DNA of 64,000 bases, taken from assembly GCA_001970855.1 (NCBI GenBank), contig LSSN01002067.1:1-64000 (forward strand). Reading direction: 5' to 3'. The stretch's first letter is position 1. Each line of letters starts with the position of its first letter. The position numbers and the translations under genes are program-made. The notes beneath the pieces are model-generated. The model was not told the origin of the DNA and did not search any database. It worked only from the letters and a program-made list of their open reading frames with translations. Shown piece after piece: positions 1-10,597 of the stretch. Source of the stretch: Smittium culicis (taxonomy: Eukaryota; Kickxellomycota; Harpellomycetes; Harpellales; Legeriomycetaceae).

Positions 1-393
1 CCTCACACCGATCCGATTTTATGCCCAGTAGTAGCATATTCGGTTTATAAAGAAAAGGTAGCGACTAGCCTTTGTCCAACCCCACACGCTAACAATAGCA
101 AGTGGACTGTTAACAGGCTGCTTAGATTCATTAATGATAGTTCAAAACCACTATCAGTTGACAGTATATCCAGGCATATCAAATCTATTTCCGACATTAT
201 AAACCGCGACCCAAATGCGCCCATACCAAAGGGTAGAGCAATAGGCACGACACTAGCTGCAAACTCAGGGGTATCATCAGATGAAATAGTATCACACGCG
301 TTTTGGTCAGACTATTCAATCTTTGATACCTATTATCGACTCGCAAGAAATCCTTCGAACAACTTGACCGAATCGATTTTTAATCTGGATTAA
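1..393 (+). CDS. DIRS-type tyrosine recombinase, C-terminal part
   Basis: An open frame runs from base 1 to TAA at 391-393 (130 codons visible). It carries the recombinase C-terminal signature: a basic GRAIGTTLAANSGV segment (catalytic Arg region), then HAFWSDYSIFDTYYRL, with the candidate nucleophilic tyrosines encoded at 331-336. In this family the enzyme inserts the circular cDNA without target duplication. Unlike the copy in element B, this part has no stop or frameshift, so A may be the younger copy. The N-terminal part and catalytic core are outside the window, so activity cannot be judged. Confidence 0.8.
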   Translation, partial: PHTDPILCPVVAYSVYKEKVATSLCPTPHANNSKWTVNRLLRFINDSSKPLSVDSISRHIKSISDIINRDPNAPIPKGRAIGTTLAANSGVSSDEIVSHAFWSDYSIFDTYYRLARNPSNNLTESIFNLD

Positions 394-394
394 C

Positions 395-490
395 TTAATA
401 TGTCTCCTCTCTGAAGTATAATTTAAGAATTAATCGAGCTCTTTAGAGCGAAGATTAATTCATATTATACGATGAGAGGAGACATATTAA
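395..490. repeat. Internal complementary region (palindrome) of DIRS element A
   Basis: Nested perfect inverted repeats: an outer arm of 17 bp (395-411 against 474-490), a middle arm of 9 bp (427-435 against 453-461) and a central hairpin GCTCT-TT-AGAGC (438-449). The right half is nearly identical, in reverse complement, to the element's right terminus at 648-700. This is what is expected of a DIRS internal complementary region. Confidence 0.85.
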
Positions 491-539
491 TTCCCACCCA
501 CCACACCCATTTTTCCTTTGCTCAAAGATGATAAGGATA

Positions 540-703
540 TCACTACTGCGTACGTTATAGTTTATACCATAAAAATTTTTTTAGTTCATTTACTTTAATT
601 TTATTGGCTTTAGATTTTCGTTTTAGTTTTATCCAATATGATGATAACAATTAATATGTCTCCTCTCATCATATAACATGAATTAATCTTCGCTCTAAAG
701 AGA
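540..703. repeat. Right inverted terminal repeat of DIRS element A
   Basis: Matches the right end of element B (61085-61252) in direct orientation and the left end of B (56474-56590) in reverse complement; the shared core includes ATATGTCTCCTCTC near 653-668. Its outermost part repeats the right half of the internal complementary region. The boundary near 703 is where similarity to the palindrome's centre stops. Confidence 0.75.
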
Positions 704-982
704 TCGACTATTCTAACAAACAAATATTTCAAAAAGATATCGGTATATGGGAGATTCTTATTGTCAGAGTAAGATTTTATTCCTTGGAATTTTATTTGAT
801 AATAAAAATTAGTTGAAATTATTCGAAATATAATTAACTCGTATGATAAATATCAAATTAAATTTAACTTTCATATAAAATTTGAAGTGTAGGGAAGACT
901 AATTAGATATGGTCTGACATTTCAAAAGAATTTTCCATATCCGAGACTATTTCGACGAGCTAAACTTTTGAAGACTATTTGA

Positions 983-1140
983 GGGTCCGAAATCGATTGA
1001 TGGTAAGCCTTCCAGGCCATATTTTACTTTATTGGTTGATGTTAATAGACTTTGATAAGTAAATATTAAGTATAAAATAAATAAAATAAAGCTATAAAAC
1101 CATCGACATCGCCTCCATGATATAATAAGTCATTTCTAAA
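983..1140. repeat. Inverted terminal repeat of DIRS element C (3' end)
   Basis: Reverse-complement match to 5444-5615 with point differences and small indels; both copies contain CTTCCAGGCCA, TTTATTGG, AAATAAAATAAAGCTATA and TCCATGATATAAT. Confidence 0.8.
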
Positions 1141-1262
1141 GTTGCTAAGGCTAAGAGGCAACTTTCCTTTAGGGGAGTTGAGGGAGGGTCAATCTTTTTC
1201 GGGAACGAAGGTCCTCTCAACTGTTTTTGTGTTGGTAGGTTGTGAATTACCGAGGTTACATA

Positions 1263-2079
1263 TTAAGGAATTGGCTTATTATTATTTAGTTTGAAAAAAT
1301 AATTGTTGAAAGTGTTTGCACTACTCCAATCTGCCTGGAGTAATATTTTTTCTAGTTTAACTCCAGATGAAAACGCTTTTGTAGTTGAGGCTGCTCCTGT
1401 AATTAGAGCAGAATTATGAGATCTAATGTCCAATAAGGGTGATTTTATCCAATTTGCAATAGTATTGTTTGATGCTGGCTTTGCGTTAGGTGTAAACACA
1501 AAAAAAATAGTATTTATATACTCATCAATAGCATAACTTTCAGTCAATTTTAAATATAATTCCAGGGTTTTTACTCGTCAATTATTTATATTTTCGTCTA
1601 AAGGTGAAATCAAAATAAATTTTGGCTCTTTACCCTTTTTTTTTTGGACACCAGAGCTACAGCGATTTTCTGTCTCCAGATTTCCTAATTTGTGAGAGAC
1701 TAATTCCTTGTAATTCACTTCTGGGCCTCCAAGAAGTTGAAAATTCCAAGAGAGTAGCTGCTTTTTTGGCTAACAGTTTTAAAGGTAGATTCTCATTGCT
1801 ACCCCATGTATTAAGGTAAATTATCAATTGCTCAATGTTCCATGTTCCATGTAGGGAATTGATGTGGGTTTTTTTTCTATCCAATTTTTTAGCCCTTTCA
1901 ATAATTTGCTGATTCTTCTGTCTGAAGTTATTGAGCTGATCATTGGATACAGTGTTCTCCAGTATTTTGAGATCGCAGTAGCGTGAATCAACAATGATGC
2001 TGGTTTGAATTTCAGTGATTCAAGGTAGTTTTCCAGATTACTGGATCATATTTTTATTATCTATTCGATTACCGAAAGC
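1263..2079 (-). pseudogene. Tyrosine recombinase of DIRS element C, broken
   Basis: Two conserved blocks are readable in different frames. At 1884-1657 a core block contains LNTWGSN, ATLLEFST and WRPRSEL, whose arginine fits the first catalytic Arg of DIRS recombinases. At 1547-1263 the C-terminal block contains IRSHNSALITGAAST, LLQADWSSANTFNNYF and the expected nucleophile tyrosine. Stops and frame changes between the blocks and before the N-terminal part (which starts at the end of the RNase H frame near 2080) show that this copy cannot make the whole enzyme. Confidence 0.75.
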
Positions 2080-3865
2080 CTATGAAGTAAAAAATTTTAG
2101 GCATGAAGCATAATTTCGCTTTGTAGCTGGCCTGATAGATTCATTTATCAGCTGCAAGGAAAATGGGGATAATTTTTGGGTGCTTTCCCTGATATTTTCC
2201 ATGCAAAAATTTCCCACTGATGGTGTGCCCCCAGTAGTATCATAGGAGGGCATATAGTCATCCTCAGTAATAATGGGTACCATATTTGAGCTGTCCAGCT
2301 CTGTGCTATAATTACCATCTGTATATTTTCCATCGCTACTCAGCGCATAGTTGCTAGTAGTAAGAGTGGGAGTGAATTTGCATAAAGCCCCTGATTTCGA
2401 CCAAGGATTGGCGAGAGAATTCATACACATAGAATTTGGGTCTGTTATTTGAGAAGAATACCTTTTTAAATGTCGATTTGCTGCTGACGCATACAAATCG
2501 ATCTTTAGAGGACCGTATTTTCTGCTCACTAAGTTGAACAAGTGCGTGGTCAGCCTCCATTCCCACGGTTTATGTGAATTCCTTGACAGCCAATCCGCTA
2601 GTTTATTCTCGGATCCGGCTATATTGATTATTTCTACCCTTATTTTGTTCTTCATGGTGAATTCCCACCATTCCTTTGGAAGATTTAATAGCTTGCGATT
2701 TGACGCCGTTCCTCCGTTCATAAAGATTGCTTTCGTGTTCAGTTTGTCTGTTTGTATTCTCACTTTTGAATTTTTCCAGAGATGCGCATGTAGTTTCATG
2801 GCATGTAGTAGGGTGACTGCTTCTTTGTAATTAGATGATTCGGCTTGAGTCTTCAGACTCCAAAATCCCGCCAGTGACATAAAGTTACATTTTATTACCC
2901 AGCCGGTTTCAGAAGCATTCGTTGTAACAGGTACGGGTTATTTCGGATTTAAGGGTTTCAGCATCAATTGCGACGAGTTTAGATGGTTTAATTGGGTGTC
3001 CCGCAGCTTCATATTGATCAATATTAGTTCTGAAAGTGAACAAGGTGCGCTGTAACTTAAGCTGCGCTTCTGTATAGCGTTTGCTATGTCTATTTGAAGC
3101 TCCCTTGACTTGATCGCAGCAGGACCTATTGCAGTTGCGGCTGCAGAAAACACGATGATTAATCCCATTGCTTGTCACACCGTTACCTGGAGGTGAATGG
3201 CTTTGCGGACTTTCCCTCTTATCTTCTTTGTTCTTTCCTGGGTCAAATTTACAGACATTTTCACGGTGTCGAATACTACTTCTAAGAATTTCTGACGATT
3301 TTTTGGAATATTATCCGATATTTCGAGGTTCATAATGAACCCAAGATTTTCCATATGCTTCAAAGTTATCACTGTGCGTTTCATCCATTTCTCTGCTGAT
3401 GCGCAGATTATTGCTATATCGTCTATAAAAATAATTAAGCGTATTCCGATCAATATGTGTGGCTCGATTGCAGATTTCATAATTTTTGAGAAGACTCTCG
3501 GCCCCATAGTTAGTCCAAATGGCAGTCAGAGGAACTCATATATCATGTCTTTGTGAATAATCGGCACATTTTCGCCGATTCTCGATGTAAAGGAACATGG
3601 TGATATGTTGAAATATATCCAGATTTAAGATGAAATCTCCATGTAATATCACGTCTCTCAGGGGCTTGATACCTTCCATCTTGAAAGTTTCCTTTATGAA
3701 GAATTCGTTGATATACGTCATATCCAACAGCGGGCGTATCTTCTCCGGTTCTTTCATTTCGAATATTGGTGAGACGAATGTTTGGTTTGTATCCAAGGCT
3801 ACTCTGGTTTTCCCTAAGTCTAAATATTTCTGGATCATCAAGCCGATAGCATGCTGATGTGTCAC
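2080..3865 (-). pseudogene. Reverse transcriptase and RNase H of DIRS element C, broken
   Basis: The reverse-transcriptase part reads at 3865-3175 in two frames: FVSPIFEMKEPEKIRPLLDM, NEFFIKETFKMEG, then PRVFSKIMK and the catalytic FIDDIAII box (the YxDD equivalent). A frame break occurs near 3536. After a further gap (3174-2881), RNase H reads at 2880-2080 with ESSNYKEAVTLLHAMKLHAH, IQTDKLNTKAIFMNGG and NKLADWLSRNSHKPWEW, followed by the DIRS-type linker GPLKIDLYASAANRHLKRY and the first residues of the recombinase (NESIRPATKRNY). In the family this enzyme copies element RNA into cDNA. The frame breaks show it is no longer functional. Confidence 0.8.
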
Positions 3866-3973
3866 CGGAAGATTTTAAATTTTCTTTGGGATAGGGGAAG
3901 GTTGCTACGTGAATGGAATTTTGTACTCATTTTTCAATATATCGATTACCCACTGGTTTTTTATGTGTTTTAA

Positions 3974-5342
3974 CTACTGGTTCGGTCGGTTTGACAGACT
4001 ATGAGGAATAACCATTGATATGTGAGATTCGACGATCGTTTTTTGAAAATATTTTCGATTTTTCTTGAAAATTTGTTTCTGACCTTCCAGCCAAACTTTT
4101 TCCCCGTTTTTTCGTATAAAATTTTTTTCTTTTTTCTCGACGTATTTGGTCATTTTAGTACTTTTTGGTGAAAAAAATTTTTTTTCTGACCGGCGGACCG
4201 ACGGTCCGTGACTGAATAACCTCCAAATATTTTCCCTTGGTTTGAGGATACATTTTACGCGTTTTTTAAATTTTTTATTTTTTCGAAATAATTCTCTCTG
4301 TTGTGATGGTACGTCGTTCTTAAGCCAGTCCAATTCGTCGGTCTTTGATGATATTCGTACTTTCCATAAGGTCAGAGTTTACAAATTTTTCCCCGATCCA
4401 CTCTGAAACCCCTGCTGATTACTCGAGTAGGTACCTTGGCTCCACTGAGGTTTCTGACTATAGGTTTACTGGCTTCCGTTTCCTTGAATACCTCTATAGT
4501 TGCTGTTTTGGCCAGTTTGGTTCCATTTTGAGCTATTCCCCCACCTAGCTTGACTTCTCCCCCGATATTTGGTGTTCCCTGGGTTAGGCTGATAGTGGTT
4601 GTGGAATTGACGCGGATAGTTGTTGCTGGTTTTGCTGGAGAGTGCTTGTCTAAGCAGTTTTTCGTTTCTAATTGACTGTATTGAAATTTCCATTTTTTCC
4701 AGGGCACTAAGATGGAATAAATATTGGTGCTCTGGCATATCTGTTCCAGGGTCTGCAGTGGCGATATCTATGTCATATCCCGAGATTTGCCTAATAGAGG
4801 CTCTTCTTGAATTTCCCCACTTTTGTGCGTAGTGAAGCGCAAGTCTGAAGAGATCTTGAGAGATGCCTCTGCTCTCTTCAACAAAGAGCTTAATCTCGGT
4901 TTCTGTCGGCTCAATTATATTTTTGAATTCCCTTGATATTCTTCAATGTATGTAACAATTCTTGCGAGATCAAGGGTATGCTGCTCGGCTTCGGAAAATC
5001 ATTTTTCATCCTTTGCTGCCTGGGTGCTGAGCTTCATGATTTTGTTAATTTCATTCGATTTAAAGACACCCCCGCTTGGTGCGGAGTGTCTGTTCTTAAT
5101 TGCGGATATCGACTGCATGCAAGTTTATGCACACAGTCATGGTTTCCAACCCCCGCTTGGTTATCGGGACTGAGATCCCAAGAGCCGTACTTGTAGGACT
5201 CACCTTCTGCGGTATAGATGCTTTCAAGTGTAGAGGACTCATCCTGGATGCTGGGGTTGCTTGTTCCTTGCAAGTTTTCAAGCGCTACTTTGAGCGTTTG
5301 AGCTTGGATTCTAAGGGCTTCATAACTCGTTTGTTACTCTAA
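3974..5342 (-). pseudogene. Gag-like region of DIRS element C, broken
   Basis: Upstream (minus strand) of the reverse transcriptase lies a region with no sharp enzymatic motifs. Overlapping minus-strand frames at 5273-5034, 4920-4466 and 4333-3974 read as a nucleic-acid-binding Gag-like protein: a mid part with FRLALHYAQKWGN and EHQYLFHLSALEKME, then a basic, Asn/Gln/Gly/Arg-rich tail (NNYPRQFHNHYQPNPG, RGRSQARWGN), then a Lys-rich segment. Position and composition suggest Gag. There is no zinc knuckle. At least two frame changes are needed. Confidence 0.5.
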
Positions 5343-5443
5343 TTGCTCTTATTGGAATTAATTTGTCATAATAAGTAAAGCTTAGAGGTTTATTAGATAT
5401 TTTCTTTTAGAATTTATTTTTTAGAAGCGCGAAATTCGGCTTT

Positions 5444-5615
5444 AGAAATGGCTGATTATATCATGGAGGAGATCCCGATAGTTTTATAGTTTTATAGCTT
5501 TATTTTATTTATTTTATACTTAATCTCTATCTATCAAATTCTATTAATATCTACCAATAAAGTGAAATGTGGCCTGGAAGGTCTACCACCAATCGTTCAG
5601 AGGACCTTCGGTCCT
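5444..5615. repeat. Inverted terminal repeat of DIRS element C (5' end)
   Basis: Reverse-complement partner of 983-1140. It ends in the palindrome cluster described at 5596-5637. Confidence 0.8.
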
Positions 5616-5637
5616 GAAGAACAGTCTAGACTGTTCT
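5596..5637. repeat. Double palindrome at the end of DIRS element C
   Basis: Two adjacent palindromes: AGGACC-TTC-GGTCCT (601-615 in this kilobase) and the perfect 18-bp palindrome GAACAGTCTAGACTGTTC (5619-5636). A copy of the first one's outer half sits near 1207-1221 at the other end of the element. Confidence 0.7.
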
Positions 5638-5907
5638 AACGTAAGTGAAGAATAGCTACTATAAGTTCTTCCTACTAAGTATTACTACTTTTGTTCTTAA
5701 ATCTCATTAGAAAATTCATCGAGTGGTTTATCGATACAATTAAAAGTAATACCTATAAAATTAAGCAAATAAGTTTCGCTTTCCCTAAAAGTATTCCATA
5801 TAAAAGAATTGATAAGTCTTTTCAACTAAGCCAAAAATACTGCCTACCTCAACTGATTGGGCTAATAATATTAATCTTCAATAAAGCGTGCTTTCTGTTT
5901 AGAATCT

Positions 5908-6104
5908 TTAACCCTTTCCCGCCCAGCACTATTTAAAAAATTCAACTCTTTGATTGGTTTATGATTTAAAAGCAAATATATTATTTGCTATTATTTTACA
6001 ATATACCAATGATTCTAAAGTTTTCGGAATTAAAGTGTTTTAATTTATCATAATTGGCTATATCTAGAGGATCAATAATAGTCTACTGCCCGCGAAAGGG
6101 TTAA
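5908..6104 (+). mobile_element. TTAA-type (piggyBac-like) MITE, copy 1
   Basis: A 197-bp non-coding unit beginning TTAACCCTTTCCCGCCC and ending GCGAAAGGGTTAA. The outer 11 bp are perfect inverted repeats including a TTAA at each edge. TTAA targets with CCC/GGG ends are the hallmark of piggyBac elements. Interior text (TTATGATTTA, ATTATTTGCT, TTGGCTATAT) is shared with seven other units in this window. Confidence 0.85.
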
Positions 6105-6798
6105 TGTTATTTTCATTATGGAGCCTGTCCAATAAACGCATAGCAATAAATTGCTGTTAGAGGTAGTTCTGCAAGAGTGTAATTCAATTTACATTATAAC
6201 CATTTAAATATTTATGGCCTTTAAATAGCTTTAGTATTTTTATTAGCAGCTTAAAATCTTACTTCTATGAATTATATTATTATACTATTTTAATTTCAAT
6301 AGTTTGTACATTCCATGCATAATTAGAATCAATGACTGAAAATTCGAATATCATCAAAACAATCAAAAATAATGGTAATTTATTATAGCTTTATCAAAAT
6401 TATAATTGCTTTGATTTTTACAAGCCTCATTACATTCGAAATAATAATATTGTGAAAATAGAATTAGATGAAAGTATGAATGAAATCTTAGTTGAATCAG
6501 TAATCAACTGCTCTAAAGGTTAGAAACAAAATCAAAATATCATTTCTTTACTTGTTACATCCTCATCTAAACATCATAGGTTATATAGAAGTATAAGTGC
6601 TGTCATAAAAACTATTTAAACTTATAGATTTGCTGGGCGTGGATATAATTAAAAAAAAAAATACTGAAATCTCAGAAATTCTGGACTATGTAATTTTATA
6701 TTTACTTTTAAACTATCAAATAAAAATATAATTTTTAGTTATGTTTTTTTGAAAAAAGTTTTTTTTTCTTTTTTCTATTATGATAGTGTGAAAACTCG

Positions 6799-7269
6799 AT
6801 GAGTGAAACTCCGGTATTTAGAGAGAAATATTTGTCCGCTAAGAACAAAGCTCTAATAGAAGCCTTCGCTGAAATAGATGAAATTGAGAGAATTATTTCA
6901 ATTGAGGAGGAAAACGTAAACAGATTTGAAGAATCGATTTCATTGATTGAAAAGTCATACCAAATATCTCCACTGAATATCAATAAAGTTGTCGGAAATT
7001 TTTTGGATACAGTAACGATATTTACTTATACGCTATTACTTATTAATACTTTGATTCAAATTCATACAATCGTAAACTTTTGTTTCATAGTTATTTTCCT
7101 ATATTTACCTAATAATCCTAAAAAAACGGCTATTTTAAAAATCTAATAGGTTGGTATCTCTAGTCCAAAATTCAAACACAAAGTGTGGATCCCTCCCAGC
7201 GTGAGAGTTCCTAAAATTAAATCACATAAAATACAAATTCAAGAGCTAGAGCTAGAGTTGGAAAAGTAG
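6799..7269 (+). CDS. Small two-exon protein, 110 aa, possibly Eaf6-like
   Basis: Exons 6799-7011 and 7150-7269; donor ACA|GTAACG, acceptor AATAG|GTT, phase 0 at both sides, stop TAG at 7267. Residues 12-50 form an acidic, leucine/isoleucine-rich helix likely to be a coiled coil (LIEAFAEIDEIERIISIEEE). Then follow IEKSYQISPLNINKVVGNF and a basic C-terminus with PPSVRVPKIKSHK. The order coiled coil, E-x-SY, N-[IV]-x-x-G-F resembles Eaf6, a small subunit of NuA4 acetyltransferase complexes (the complex of ESA1, encoded at 31532-32914). The match rests on a few residues, so the function is a guess. The gene is convergent with the phospholipase C gene, 291 bp away. Confidence 0.6.
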
Positions 7270-7560
7270 GCCTACTGCTTTCACTTTTCTTTTCCATTAA
7301 AATATAGCTATATTTAGGATTGTAAAGCGAGATTATCAAAGGTTAAGCATAATTGTACAATAAAAAAAAACTAAAAAAAAAAGATTATTTTCAACATTTG
7401 GATATTTTAGCTCGCCAATTTATGCAGACTAAAACGCTTCTCTTAAAAGTTAAAAAATACAGAAAAAATTTATTTTATTGAGGTATTCTTTTTTATCTAT
7501 TAATATTTACACGATAATTTTTTTTTAAATTCAAAGAACAAAAATAAAATTAATATACAA

Positions 7561-10500
7561 TTAGTTTAGTTCAAAGTAAACCAGAATCGATGGGTATAAT
7601 GATATGTTTGAAATTGATTTGAAAGTTTGTGATGGGATAAGGTCCAAATATCTGTACCCATTTTTTAAGCTATCAATCGAGATATATGCTGACGCAAATT
7701 CATTTCCAATACTGTTGTTTCCGTTGTTAATGTAAATAGTAAATTTCAAAATAACAACGCATTCATTTTCTGTGGAGATTATTAAATTCTCATCTAACCA
7801 AAATGCATCACCGATACTATCAGTTTTCGAGATAGATGTGATATATTTTTTATCTACAAAGTTTGGGGAATTAGTCCAATCCTCTGCGAATGAACTTGAG
7901 TCAGAGATTTTATTTGACCCAAAAAGCTTAAATCTCCATTTTTTAGTTGAATTTGTGGAATAGGCTGTAGAGGAGTTAGATAACGTTGCTTTTGTTTTGT
8001 ATTCAGAATTATTGTTTTCGCACACATTTTTATTACCGTTAGTTCCATCATAAGATTCACTCTTTTTGTGAAATATTCTCTGGGGATGGGGTAGAGTCTG
8101 ACTGTTAAAATTACCAGGAAATCCTGTGCTTTTGTTGCAGCTTGAAATTATTCGCACACCTTTTTCTGAGTTATAGTCATAGACCAAGTCTAGTGCAAGA
8201 CGGATCTCTAAATTTGTGAATACTGATGAGGTATCTCTGCCCATTGATGCATTTAGAAGCTTTATATTAATATTCCTAGAAGCTCTAGCAGAGTATTCAC
8301 AATTGTTTATACTGTTACTTGTTTGGTTTTTATTTTCGCTATCTAATAAAGTGCCACGAAGATTTTTAGGTTTTAATACATACCCTGAACAATTTCCTTG
8401 ATTAAAAAAAGCATTATTTATCTCCATGTTCTTATCATACGTTTGATAATTTAATGCAACCATTTGAACTCCACAGTTCCAAAAAGTAATTGGGTTAAAG
8501 TTTGTCGAGTTAATTCTAGAAAACGATGGGTAAATTCTAATAAAATTATTAACGCAGTTTTCAGTCAAGGTTTGTCTTTTTTTGGCTAAAAGTTGTTCTG
8601 CAGCAGTTTCCGAAATTGAGACTATTGCACCAGGCAGCAGTTCGTCTGAGGTTAAATCTTCAAAGTGAACGGCTTTAAAGTAGATTGCCAATTCAGACAG
8701 ATCCTTACTAGTTTTGTTCTGGTTATGGCACTTGTGTGGTTGAGTTGATTTGCTGAATGGCAAGACTACTTTTGTTTTTACTAAAAACTTATTTATTAGC
8801 TCGTTTGGAGAGGGTATGCTTAGCGATGATTTGATTCTTTTTGTAATTAATTGGTCGCCTAGCTCGCTTTTAAGGATTGACGAAAGAATACTTTGTTGTT
8901 GGACCCCGCAGCGAATTTCGAGAGATAAAATAACTGGATATGGCGATTTAATAAATGCGTACTTTTTAATTTTTTTTATTGCGTCTTTAAAAGAAATTCT
9001 ACTAGTTAAAGTGCGACCGTGGCATACTACAGGCTCGCCCAGCGGACCATCCCAACAATCAATTTCGATACATCTACAACCTTTGAGTAAAGCACGGACA
9101 TACCCTTCTATAGAAGATACCCCGATTATCTGACTGCCTAGCAAATATGTGTTATGAGAGGAAGCGATAAAATATTCATTTAGAGGTCTGTCCATATCAA
9201 TTGCCTTGTTACTTTTACCTGACTCATAAACGATTTTATTTTGGGAAGATTTAAAATATTTTAAAAATTCATCGCTTGTCATTGATTCGGGGTTACTTGA
9301 GTAAAGATCAAAAAGGCTTTGGATATATAAATCTTCAAAATTTTCCTTTTGGACTTTGATAATGAATTCTTTAAACTCTCTCACTTTTATTTCATTAGTA
9401 GTCAATGTGATTGAGTGCTTTCTACAGGCTTCACTTATATAAGAAAAAAGAGGACAGCGCTTTTCAAAAAAAATATCGTCATAGCTTTTTCTTTGGTATG
9501 AAAAGGCGCTAAAAAAAAACTTGCTATAAATTTTATTAGATTCGAATTTATCGTAAATTGAAATTAAGGCAGGGGCATCTTTGTTGCTGTTTATAAATTT
9601 GGTAGGTTTAGTTCCACTGTTTAAATCATATTTATCTAAATTGTGCTTATTTACTAATAAATTGAGCTTTGCCATTTTTGTTTGGATTTTTTGTTCCCAT
9701 CTTTGTCTTTTCTTAACAACAATTTCCCAGTTTTGTAAATCGTTTGCAGAGTATACAGGGTGGCGGTTTAGTGTATATAATTTTAAGGCGAATACCCAAT
9801 CATTAAAGTCGGATAAATTTGAAGTAAAAATTGTAAGAGTTTTGAAATCATTATTTTGAGTATAAAATAGAACAATGGAGAATTGTTTTTTGCTAAGAGA
9901 AAGATTACTGCGAGTTTTTAATGTTTTATAAGCACTGTCAGCAAATCGGAGTTCATAAACAGATTCAAGATCAACTACAAAGATAGTTTAAAAAATAAGA
10001 AATTAAAAAAATCAAAGTGTTAGGAAAACATCGTTAAGCTTTTTAATGATGTATTCATATATAAAGCTTACTTGATCTGTAAACGTGCTTCTTTTTGGAC
10101 TTCCAGACAATTCTTTGCTGATCAAATTCGAAATTAAAAATTCTGTAATGAAATTTATTTGTGGTCGCTTTAAGGATTGTGTATTTTTTAAACTCTATTT
10201 TTTGGATTTTTATAGCGATTTCTCTAATGGATAAGTTCCCTAAATGAGAAATTAGAATGTGATTTGGTATAGGATTGCATAAAATTTCAGGGGTGCTAAA
10301 AATATTGGATATGTATATATTGTCGCCTATAGTCTTTAGGTAGAAATCGTGGTGGAATGAGGAGTATGATTTTAGATAATGATTATGGACTGAATTGAAA
10401 GTTATAGGTTTTTGATCCTGCTTTGTAAAAACATTTGAATATATAGAACGGAATTTCGAAGTGCTGATTAGTTTTTTCTTGTTGTAAATTTTTTTGGGCT

Positions 10501-10597
10501 GCTCCGAAGATAGTAAATCAAGATCATTGTAAGGAACAAAGTCATCGATATTAAGATCGAGCTGCTTAAAAATATTTTTGTTGCGTTCACTACCCAT
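7561..10597 (-). CDS. PLC1: Phosphoinositide-specific phospholipase C (delta-like)
   Basis: Exon 1 is 10597-10072 and exon 2 is 9974-7561 (979 aa); donor TCAA|GTAAGC, acceptor TTTGTAG. The intron cuts the PH domain (about residues 120-260): exon 1 ends in IVWKSKKKHVYRS and exon 2 resumes IDLESVYELRF, followed by DFNDWVFALKL. An EF-hand-like region without clear calcium loops comes next. The X box starts at SSHNTYLLGSQ; catalytic H449, N450, E479, D481, H494 and E528 are all present. The Y box (about 605-715) has FWNCGVQMVALNYQT and an Arg in YPSFSR. A C2 domain ends the protein, interrupted by a Ser/Asn-rich insert. It would cleave PIP2 into IP3 and diacylglycerol at membranes. The ATG at 9675 would remove half of the PH domain, so the upstream start is preferred. 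Confidence 0.93.

Larger units (their letters stand above)
1..703 (+). mobile_element. DIRS-like retroelement A, 3' end only
   Basis: The window opens inside a tyrosine-recombinase retroelement of the DIRS class. In order it shows the end of the recombinase frame (stop at 391-393), a palindromic internal complementary region (395-490), a spacer with AT-rich text, and a right inverted terminal repeat ending near 703. The same order of parts recurs at 60595-61252 in element B, so A and B are one family. Known for DIRS elements: no long terminal repeats and no integrase; inverted termini plus an internal copy of the end sequences are used to circularise the cDNA. The 5' part lies outside the window. 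Confidence 0.85.
983..5637 (-). mobile_element. DIRS-like retroelement C, decayed
   Basis: A full-length but broken element of about 4.65 kb. Inverted repeats of roughly 160-170 bp bound it (983-1140 against 5444-5615; shared core GGCC, TTTATTGG and an AAATAAAATAAAGCTATAAAAC segment). On the minus strand it carries, in order, a Gag-like region, reverse transcriptase, RNase H and a tyrosine recombinase, split by stops and frameshifts. A GAAGGTCCTCTCAAC segment at 1207-1221 repeats the outer right-end sequence, as an internal complementary region should. Its sequence differs from A and B, so it is a separate DIRS family. Confidence 0.8.

Noticed and set aside
1622..1884. Plus-strand frame of 65 codons near 1622
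   Set aside because: It is antisense to the recombinase core of DIRS element C, which has recognisable motifs on the minus strand.
983..5637. LTR retrotransposon interpretation of element C
   Set aside because: Its flanking repeats are inverted, not direct, and it has a tyrosine recombinase instead of a DDE integrase.
5691..5936. 81-codon plus-strand frame
   Set aside because: It runs into MITE copy 1 and has no motif; composition is that of AT-rich background.
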